DNA of 57,012 nucleotides from Bacillota bacterium (lineage in GTDB: Bacteria > Bacillota > Clostridia > Acetivibrionales > DTU013), in the NCBI GenBank assembly GCA_023411645.1, contig JAEYON010000151.1:1-57012 (forward strand), read 5' to 3'. Positions 51,106-57,012 of the stretch are shown here, piece after piece. The position numbers and the translations under genes were made by a program. A model generated the notes under the pieces. It was not told where the DNA came from. It ran no database searches and was given only the letters and a program-made list of their open reading frames with translations. How positions within the stretch are numbered: the first letter of the stretch is position 1; each line of letters starts with the position of its first letter.

Positions 51106-52233
51106 TTATTTATTATCCATGATAAAATGAACAATATCTCGTGCGCTGTAAGGGTTTGCATACTGTAGCTGTGATTTCTTTATTTCAATGAGCTTTTGAC
51201 ATTTGTCTGTCAGCATATCCGCTACTGTTTCTTTAAGCTTTTTCGGATCGGTACAAACAGCGCCAAGGCCGTGCTTTAACACATATGCGGGATTCCCTTC
51301 TTCTTGCCCCGGAAGAGCTCCCGTTATTACCACAGGAATGTTGCACATTACCGACTCCATAAGTGTATTTGGGCTTGCTCGCATAAAAATGATGTCTGAG
51401 TCAAGCATAAGCTTGTCGATATGCTCTGTGAAGCCAAGTATTTCGACCTTGTCCTTGTATTTTTCGGCTAATGTATGTTCCAATGCTTGTTTTAGTATTT
51501 TATTTCTGCCGCATACCAATCTGATATTACAATCAAAATTTTTCAACAGAATCCTGGCAAGCCTGCTCATATTGCCGGATCCCTCTCCGCCGCTCATGAT
51601 AGTGAAGCGCAGGGGGTAACGTGGAATATACTCAAGCTGTTCAGAATCTGCTCCGGATTCAATCAGCTTGCTCATATGAGCGGTAAACCGCTGCCTGACA
51701 GGAAAGCCAAATACTCTGATCCGATCCTCGGGCACGCCGTATTTCAGGCATGCCTCCTTTGCCTCCGGAGTGGGACAAATGGTGAAGGTTGCCTGAGGAT
51801 TGCACCATAAGGGGGTGATGGTCACAGGGTCTGCAACTACGGCAAACAGGGGGATATGGTAATTTATTTTTGAGAGTATTCTTGTAACGGCGGCATTGTA
51901 GCTTGGATGGGTAACAACGATCACATCCGGGCTCATTTCATTCAGCAGCTTTACAAAGCGCTCATGTATGGCAAGCTCTGTGAATTCTATAAACAGTGAT
52001 GGGCGCTTGAGCGTAATATCCCAGATTCCCTTCCATGCATCTTTTGAAGTGCGGGTAATGGACCCGTACATTTTTCCGATGCTGAGTCCGATATTTCCGA
52101 ACAGCGAAAAACCATCCACGACTCTGACCTGAGTCTTCGGAAAATTCGCGAACTGCTCAAGCAGTGATTCTGTAATACTTTTATGTCCATGACCGGTTAC
52201 ATCAGAAGATAAAATTAATATATTCTTATACAT
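51106..52233 (-). CDS. MGDG-synthase-type glycosyltransferase (UgtP-like)
   Basis: 375 residues, ATG at 52233; no strong ribosome site is seen. N-terminal ILILSSDVTGHGHKSITESL matches the acceptor-binding loop of MGDG synthases and UgtP, which glycosylate diacylglycerol. The C-terminal GT-B half has FTIMSGGEGSGNMSRLARIL, LGFTEHIDKLMLDSDI and a donor site MRASPNTLMESVMCNIPVVI. Likely a glycolipid or lipid-linked transferase; the exact donor cannot be told. Confidence 0.88.
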   Translation of the reverse strand: MYKNILILSSDVTGHGHKSITESLLEQFANFPKTQVRVVDGFSLFGNIGLSIGKMYGSITRTSKDAWKGIWDITLKRPSLFIEFTELAIHERFVKLLNEMSPDVIVVTHPSYNAAVTRILSKINYHIPLFAVVADPVTITPLWCNPQATFTICPTPEAKEACLKYGVPEDRIRVFGFPVRQRFTAHMSKLIESGADSEQLEYIPRYPLRFTIMSGGEGSGNMSRLARILLKNFDCNIRLVCGRNKILKQALEHTLAEKYKDKVEILGFTEHIDKLMLDSDIIFMRASPNTLMESVMCNIPVVITGALPGQEEGNPAYVLKHGLGAVCTDPKKLKETVADMLTDKCQKLIEIKKSQLQYANPYSARDIVHFIMDNK

Positions 52234-52413
52234 ATATTTAGTCTCTCTCTTTCTCTTTTTGCGTGCATGTCCCTATTATTATACTGCATTTTTGGATTAA
52301 TTGTCAGGAAATTTCTATTAATGCTTTTGTGATATTTTTGCTGCCTGGAATGTAACATGCTGTCATTAATTGACTGCATGTTCTTTCAAGGACAATGTAA
52401 ATAATATAGCATT

Positions 52414-53715
52414 ATGGAGATGATAAAACTGAATTCAATTATTAAAAGAATATGCTATATACTTGTAACGCTTTCAATATTATTATCAGCCTTTCAGACA
52501 GCTGTCGGACAGAAAGATGTGGAAACAAACTCAATTGTGCAGGCAGTGTCTGATCAAAAGCCGCCGGTCGTAAATGCTCTTGCAGCTATCGTAGTAGAGG
52601 AATCATCAGGACGTATCTTGTTTGCAAAAAATGCTGGACAGAAGCGCTCTATTGCCAGTACAACCAAAATTATGACAGCTCTTGTAGCGTTGGAGAATGG
52701 AGCTCTTGATGATGTAGTCACCATTAGCAAGAGGGCGGCAGCTATCGGAGGTTCGACTGCAGGATTGAGCTCGGGAGAAAAGTATACGCTGAGGGAGCTG
52801 CTTTACATGATGTTGATGATTTCAGGCAATGACGCCGCTATCGCTGTTGCCGAGCATGTGGGGGGTTCGGTGGAGCATTTTGCGAAAATGATGAACAAAA
52901 AGGCAAAATCTATCGGCGCTGTCAATTCAAACTTTGTTACTCCTCATGGACTTGACTGCGAGAATCAGTACTCAACAGCTTCTGATCTGGCTATAATTAC
53001 TATTGAAGCGCTAAAAAATCCTGTATTTGCAGAAATTGTATCTACAACCAACAGCAGTATTTCTGGGCATCACCTATACAATACCAATGAGTTACTTGGA
53101 AGTTGCCCGGGAGTAGACGGAGTGAAGACAGGCTATACAGGAAAAGCCGGAAGATGCCTCGTAACAACAGCCAGGAGAGGGGAAATGCGTCTGATTTCTG
53201 TTGTTTTAGGATCTCCGACAAGAAATGCCAGAGCATCCGCCAGCATGAGCATGCTCGATTATTGCTTTGATAATTTCAAGATGCATCGGCTGCTGCAGGC
53301 CGGGGAGGTCTATGCCCGTGTGCCCGTTTACAGAGGGATTGGGCAAACAATTGAACTGAAAGCAGATCAGGATATTAAAGTGCCGCTGAGCGATCTGGAA
53401 TTGGATTTGCTTGCGGCGCATAGCAGCGTCCCGGAGGTCTTGAAAGCGCCTGTTTATGCGGGTACGGATACAGGCTTCGTGGAGTACGAGATCAATGGGG
53501 AGGTAGTGGGCCGGAGCATGCTGAAAACGTCTATTAATATACGGAGGAAGAATTACTCCGATTATCTGAATGAAGTTTTGCGTACGTGGAGCAGGATGAT
53601 GCGGGAGGGGCTGTTTTCAGGAATAAATGGAGCGGGGCATGGGAGAGGAATACTGCTTCCATGGGTTGCAGCCAGCGTGACATGTAAAGGATTATTATAT
53701 GATAGCATTGAATAA
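52414..53715 (+). CDS. D-alanyl-D-alanine carboxypeptidase (DacF-like)
   Basis: 433 residues; ATG at 52414 is weakly supported, with no clear ribosome site. Signal peptide ends near residue 33. The S11 penicillin-binding motifs are in order: SIASTTKIM (SxxK), SGND (SxN) and KTGYTGKAG (KTG). A C-terminal beta-rich PBP5-type domain follows, then an amphipathic tail that may bind membrane. Trims stem peptides; DacB/DacF-type paralogues act in sporulation. Confidence 0.93.
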   Translation: MEMIKLNSIIKRICYILVTLSILLSAFQTAVGQKDVETNSIVQAVSDQKPPVVNALAAIVVEESSGRILFAKNAGQKRSIASTTKIMTALVALENGALDDVVTISKRAAAIGGSTAGLSSGEKYTLRELLYMMLMISGNDAAIAVAEHVGGSVEHFAKMMNKKAKSIGAVNSNFVTPHGLDCENQYSTASDLAIITIEALKNPVFAEIVSTTNSSISGHHLYNTNELLGSCPGVDGVKTGYTGKAGRCLVTTARRGEMRLISVVLGSPTRNARASASMSMLDYCFDNFKMHRLLQAGEVYARVPVYRGIGQTIELKADQDIKVPLSDLELDLLAAHSSVPEVLKAPVYAGTDTGFVEYEINGEVVGRSMLKTSINIRRKNYSDYLNEVLRTWSRMMREGLFSGINGAGHGRGILLPWVAASVTCKGLLYDSIE

Positions 53716-53771
53716 AAGGGTGAGGTTGGGTATAATAGCCTCGTTACATGGTATTACTGCCGCGAGGTTTT

Positions 53772-55856
53772 ATGAAAACGCTGATAATTGCAGTCAATTC
53801 AAAATATATACATTCCGCACTGGCACCCTGGTATCTGAAAGCAGCTTGCAGTGACAGCAGTGTTGGCTGCGGAGAAGTCGCTGTAGCGGAGTACACGATC
53901 AATGAACTGCCCGAGGACATTTTATCCTCAATTTATCTGCGAAAACCGGATGTTGCTGCTTTTTCCTGTTATATCTGGAATATTGAGACCGTTTTAAGAG
54001 TTGCTTCCGGGCTAAGAAAGGTTCTTCCGCAGACCACGATCATACTGGGCGGACCAGAAGTGTCATATGATGCTGTGGACATCCTGAAAGAGCATGAGTA
54101 TATTGACTATGTTCTGGCAGGGGAAGGGGAGCGTTCCTTCCCGGAGCTGATTGCGTTGCTTGAGCGCCGGGAGGCTAGCGGAGCATCTGATTCAGGTGCT
54201 GTTCCTGAAACGGGAGCAGGGATGGGTGCAGAGGCAGACGCAGCGGAAGTTGAGGCAAGGGCAGAGGTCGAAGTAGAGGTAAAGGCAGAAGCAGAGGCAG
54301 CTTCAGACCTGAGGCGGATCGAAGGCCTTGCATGGCGCTCCGCACAAGGCATTGTTTCCTGTACACCAGCGTTCATAAGGGATTTGAGCACGATATCAAC
54401 GCCCTACACGGATGAAATGCTCAAATCACTTAGCAATAAATTTGCCTATTTCGAGAGCTCCAGAGGATGTCCTTTTTCATGCAGCTATTGCCTATCATCT
54501 GCTTCAGAGGGCGTCAGATTTTTTCCGCTGGAGAGAGTATTCGCCGAACTTTATCGGTTGGTTGCATCTGGAGTAAAGCAGATCAAGTTTGTAGACAGAA
54601 CATTTAATGTTAACTCAGAGAGGGCCAAGGCAATCATCAGATATATTCTTGAGTTGAAAAAATCCGGACTTGATTGCAATTTTCACCTGGAAGTCGGCGC
54701 GGATCTTTTTGACGAAGAGACAATGTTATTATTGGAGGATGCGCCAAAAGGACTGTTCCAGTTGGAAGCCGGCGTTCAAACGGTCAATAAGATAACGCTT
54801 GATGCCGTGTGCAGAAAGACAGACCTGCAAAAGCTTTTCAGCAATCTGCGAAGATTGAAGAGGCGCAACAATGTCCATATCCATACTGATTTGATTGCCG
54901 GACTGCCCGATGAAGATTATAACTCTTTTGTACATTCCTTCAACAGTGTATATTCTCTCGGGTCTCATCAGCTACAGCTCGGCTTTTTGAAGTTTCTGAA
55001 GGGGACGGCCTTACGAAGGAGTGCTGCGGATCACGGTTTTACGTATCAGGATCAGCCGCCTTATGAGATCCTTTCGGGTAATGTCATCAGCTATGATGAA
55101 CTGATTGTTCTTAAAGGCATTGCGAGGATTGTGGATAAATTTTATAACAGCGGCCGGTTTTTGTATTCGTTGGAATATGTCACTGAAAACTTATTTAGTT
55201 CAGCCTTTGCATTTTACGAACAGTTTTATCGCTTTTTAAAAGAGAAAGGCTGTATTGAATTGCGTACAGGGCTTCGGGAGATTTATACGATATTTGACCG
55301 GTTCGTCATCGAAAAGATAAATGAAATGGAGATGCGAGGACAAGGAATGCGCGGGGCAAGCGGGCAGGAGTTGGATGAACAGGGGTGGTATGAGAAACAC
55401 AAGTTTGTGTTTCGTGAACTTTTACGGCTGGATTTTCTAGCATCAGACAGCAGCGGTACGCTGCCGGATTTCTTGGAGAAGCGCACCGATCCGGATTTTA
55501 GTAAGCAATGCTTTGACTTTTTACGCTCCTCGGAGCGTGTCACAGAAATGATTCCTGAAGCTTCAGACTTCAGCGCAAAGCTACTGCTAAAAAAAGTCCA
55601 TTTTGAAAGATTTACTATAGACCTTTCACCTTATCTGCGAGACGCAGATAGAGAAGGCGACAAAAATGGGGACAGTTCTGCAGTATGCAGCGAAAACGGG
55701 GACAGTTCTGCAATATGCAGCGTTGCTGCGGACATAAATAGGGACTGTTTTACACAAAACACTACTGCAGCTGAAGGTGGCACTGTTTTACTTTTCAGCT
55801 ACATATCACAGGATCAGGTCACAGGACGTTATCCATTCTTTACGACGGAGCTTTAG
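53772..55856 (+). CDS. B12-binding-domain radical SAM protein (DUF4080) with repeat insertions
   Basis: 694 residues from the ATG at 53772 after GAGG. N-terminal cobalamin-binding-like Rossmann domain (1-~130, ILGGPEVSYD, VLAGEGERSFPEL), radical-SAM core with CPFSCSYC (Cx3Cx2C), and a C-terminal DUF4080-type region. Two insertions are odd: an acidic Ala/Glu/Val-rich stretch at ~134-180 (ARAEVEVEVKAEAEA) and residues ~630-675, where a 30-base tandem repeat codes GDSSA[VI]CS. Substrate unknown. The repeats are compositionally unlike the rest. Confidence 0.88.
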   Translation: MKTLIIAVNSKYIHSALAPWYLKAACSDSSVGCGEVAVAEYTINELPEDILSSIYLRKPDVAAFSCYIWNIETVLRVASGLRKVLPQTTIILGGPEVSYDAVDILKEHEYIDYVLAGEGERSFPELIALLERREASGASDSGAVPETGAGMGAEADAAEVEARAEVEVEVKAEAEAASDLRRIEGLAWRSAQGIVSCTPAFIRDLSTISTPYTDEMLKSLSNKFAYFESSRGCPFSCSYCLSSASEGVRFFPLERVFAELYRLVASGVKQIKFVDRTFNVNSERAKAIIRYILELKKSGLDCNFHLEVGADLFDEETMLLLEDAPKGLFQLEAGVQTVNKITLDAVCRKTDLQKLFSNLRRLKRRNNVHIHTDLIAGLPDEDYNSFVHSFNSVYSLGSHQLQLGFLKFLKGTALRRSAADHGFTYQDQPPYEILSGNVISYDELIVLKGIARIVDKFYNSGRFLYSLEYVTENLFSSAFAFYEQFYRFLKEKGCIELRTGLREIYTIFDRFVIEKINEMEMRGQGMRGASGQELDEQGWYEKHKFVFRELLRLDFLASDSSGTLPDFLEKRTDPDFSKQCFDFLRSSERVTEMIPEASDFSAKLLLKKVHFERFTIDLSPYLRDADREGDKNGDSSAVCSENGDSSAICSVAADINRDCFTQNTTAAEGGTVLLFSYISQDQVTGRYPFFTTEL
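54172..54310 (+). repeat. Acidic low-complexity insertion in the radical SAM gene
   Basis: GCAGAGGTC/GAAGTAGAG/GCAGAAGCA-type hexamer-like units code a run of Ala, Glu and Val between Rossmann and radical-SAM domains. Probably slipped-strand expansion in a linker. Confidence 0.65.
55668..55727 (+). repeat. 30-bp tandem GGGGACAGTTCTGCA repeat in frame
   Basis: Two units start at 55668 and 55698 with GGGGACAGTTCTGCA[GA]TATG. Related AGGGACTGTTTTAC and GGCACTGTTTTAC follow within 100 bases. The motif also occurs inside priA in reverse. Confidence 0.8.
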
Positions 55857-55962
55857 CATTGACATTTAAGAATTAATACTCTACAGCATCACATTCTAAA
55901 AGCTCTTTGTGTTTTATAAAAATTTTCAGAAAATTCTATTTTTTCACTACCAATTTACCAAA

Positions 55963-55996
55963 ATATGGTGTATTATAATACTAATATGGTATATTA
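55963..55996 (+). promoter_or_regulatory. 21-bp spaced direct repeats before the tadE-like gene
   Basis: ATATGGTGTATTAT and ATATGGTATATTAT start at 55963 and 55984, exactly two helical turns apart, overlapping a TATAAT at 55974-55979. Operator-like; the regulator is unknown. Confidence 0.4.
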
Positions 55997-56039
55997 TGGA
56001 TGAGTTGCACAAATAATGAAAAACGGAGGCGGCTATCAT

Positions 56040-56702
56040 ATGAAGATTACCGTCGAAGAGTGCGGCCGAAAAAAGAATAGAGGCAGTATTACCGTGGAGG
56101 CCTCGATTATTGTTCCTCTGGTCATTCTATCGATAGCAGCCGCCATTTACATAGGTCTGCTGCTTTATCAACGCGCGCTGGTCCAATCGGCGGCCGAACA
56201 GGCAGCGGAGGCGGGAGCAATGGCATGGATAAACGGAACCGTTGAATTGCGAACGGGTAAACCGGAGGAAGACAGCTTTGAAGAATTCGAACTGTACAGA
56301 AGGCTCTTCGACAGTGAAAAGCAATCCAGATTGGAAAGCATAAAACAATATGCACTTGCTGCAGCCGGACGCCATGAGCTTGTAAAAGCTGTGAATACAA
56401 GTGCTGAGGCAGTGATAAAGGATTACGTCGTATGTAGAAAAATTGAGGTAACCATTCGTAAGGAGTATAGTCTCCCTTTCGGAAGATTTCTTAAGCTTTT
56501 TGGCGGCAGCGACACCATTGAAATGACGGTAAAGGCTGTTTCGGCAATAGATGAACCGGTAGAGCTTATCCGAACGACTGATTTTATCATTGACATCGAA
56601 AAGAAACTGGAAAACCAATTTCCCGAGCTAAAAGACATTGGAGATAAGACAAGAAATGCTCTGAATGAAATCAAAGGCAGGTTGGAAGAGTTCATGGAGT
56701 GA
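56040..56702 (+). CDS. TadE-like pseudopilin/assembly protein
   Basis: 220 residues from the ATG at 56040, ten bases after GGAGG. The TadE signature GSITVEASIIVPLVILSIAA forms one membrane helix near residue 20, followed by an exposed helical/beta domain. Such proteins are cleaved and assembled with Flp/Tad pili or related secretion systems; the next gene is of the same group. Confidence 0.85.
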   Translation: MKITVEECGRKKNRGSITVEASIIVPLVILSIAAAIYIGLLLYQRALVQSAAEQAAEAGAMAWINGTVELRTGKPEEDSFEEFELYRRLFDSEKQSRLESIKQYALAAAGRHELVKAVNTSAEAVIKDYVVCRKIEVTIRKEYSLPFGRFLKLFGGSDTIEMTVKAVSAIDEPVELIRTTDFIIDIEKKLENQFPELKDIGDKTRNALNEIKGRLEEFME

Positions 56703-56789
56703 CAATGAAAGCGTATGAGGAATCCTGTGCGGATGACAGCCTTGAAGAGTACAGATGAATAAGGGACTATTGTGAGGAGGGCCAAAGCT

Positions 56790-57012
56790 TTGAAGGAAAA
56801 TGATTCAGGTCAGATCACCGTGTTTCTGGCCATTGTTATGATGGCTGTGCTGATGTTGGCAGGACTGCTTGTCGACATTGCAAGAATCAATGCAGGTAAA
56901 ACCATGGTAAAAAGAGCAGCTGATTCAGCAGCAAGATCATTGCTTGCTGAATACGGTACCAGGCTCAAAGAAGGCTATGGTGTTTTTGCATTCAATGAGG
57001 CAGAGACGGCAG
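56790..57012 (+). CDS. TadE/TadG-like protein, partial
   Basis: Starts at TTG 56790 nine bases after GAGGAGG and runs off the right edge (74 codons seen). DSGQITVFLAIVMMAVLMLA then GLLVDIARINAGKTMVKRAA is the N-terminal helix and pilus-assembly signature of TadG-like (Flp pilus) proteins. Co-directional with tadE 87 bases upstream; a cluster probably continues outside the window. Confidence 0.8.
   Translation, partial: MKENDSGQITVFLAIVMMAVLMLAGLLVDIARINAGKTMVKRAADSAARSLLAEYGTRLKEGYGVFAFNEAETA

Noticed and set aside
56705..56758. 16-codon ORF between the TadE- and TadG-like genes
   Set aside because: Too short, no strong ribosome site and no recognisable peptide; probably spacer.

Overview
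The window looks like chromosomal DNA of an endospore-forming, plant-polysaccharide-degrading member of the Clostridia (Bacillota). Evidence: an alpha/beta-type small acid-soluble spore protein, CotF-like coat proteins, AGGAGG-type ribosome binding sites with many TTG/GTG starts, an LPXTG-anchored surface protein, a secreted GH5 glucanase, and a priA-def-fmt-DUF116-rsmB-rlmN-PP2C-prkC-rsgA-rpe-thiN run typical of clostridia. The genus cannot be fixed from sequence reading alone.

Layout. (1) 1-6.4 kb is a visibly AT-rich accessory block that reads as a defence island. A minus-strand AAA+ ATPase and subtilisin-like protease pair has its protease cut by the window edge. A plus-strand two-gene unit follows, whose products (an AbiTii-domain protein and a partner with a hydrophobic C-terminal segment) share a 17-residue G-[DN]-x-S-x-S-Q-I-Q-Q motif. 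Then come a HEPN-like, zinc-ribbon protein and a small gene that looks frameshifted. (2) 6.5-17.7 kb is a GC-richer polysaccharide-use locus. It has a GH5 lipoprotein divergent from a LacI-family repressor with two operator-like palindromes between them, a sortase-anchored protein with three tandem 153-residue modules that also occur once at the GH5 C-terminus, an LplB/YtcP-type ABC permease pair, a solute-binding lipoprotein and a DUF624 (YesL-like) protein. No ABC ATPase is present, so a shared one elsewhere is implied. (3) 17.8-25.9 kb holds an L,D-transpeptidase, an MFS carrier, RNase J, TyrRS, a polytopic membrane protein and TmcAL. (4) 26.3-38.8 kb is the co-directional core operon run from priA to thiN (replication restart, N-formyl-Met handling, rRNA modification, Ser/Thr phospho-signalling, ribosome maturation). 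(5) 38.9-46.3 kb has an aminotransferase, RqcH, and a MarR-regulated heterodimeric ABC exporter with a clear promoter and operator. (6) 46.7-49 kb is the infC-rpmI-rplT operon behind a leader with an attenuator-like terminator; infC appears to start with ATA. An rRNA 2'-O-methyltransferase follows. (7) 49-57 kb holds spore/envelope genes (DUF421/DUF4363, CotF-like, SASP, MGDG-synthase-type glycosyltransferase, D,D-carboxypeptidase), a B12-binding radical SAM protein with repeat insertions, and the start of a TadE/TadG-like cluster.

The least explained material is the shared-motif gene pair in the defence island, the modular surface/GH5 system, three long imperfect palindromic intergenic elements (two flanking priA, one before the infC promoter), and a short GGGGACAGTTC repeat found in frame inside two unrelated genes.
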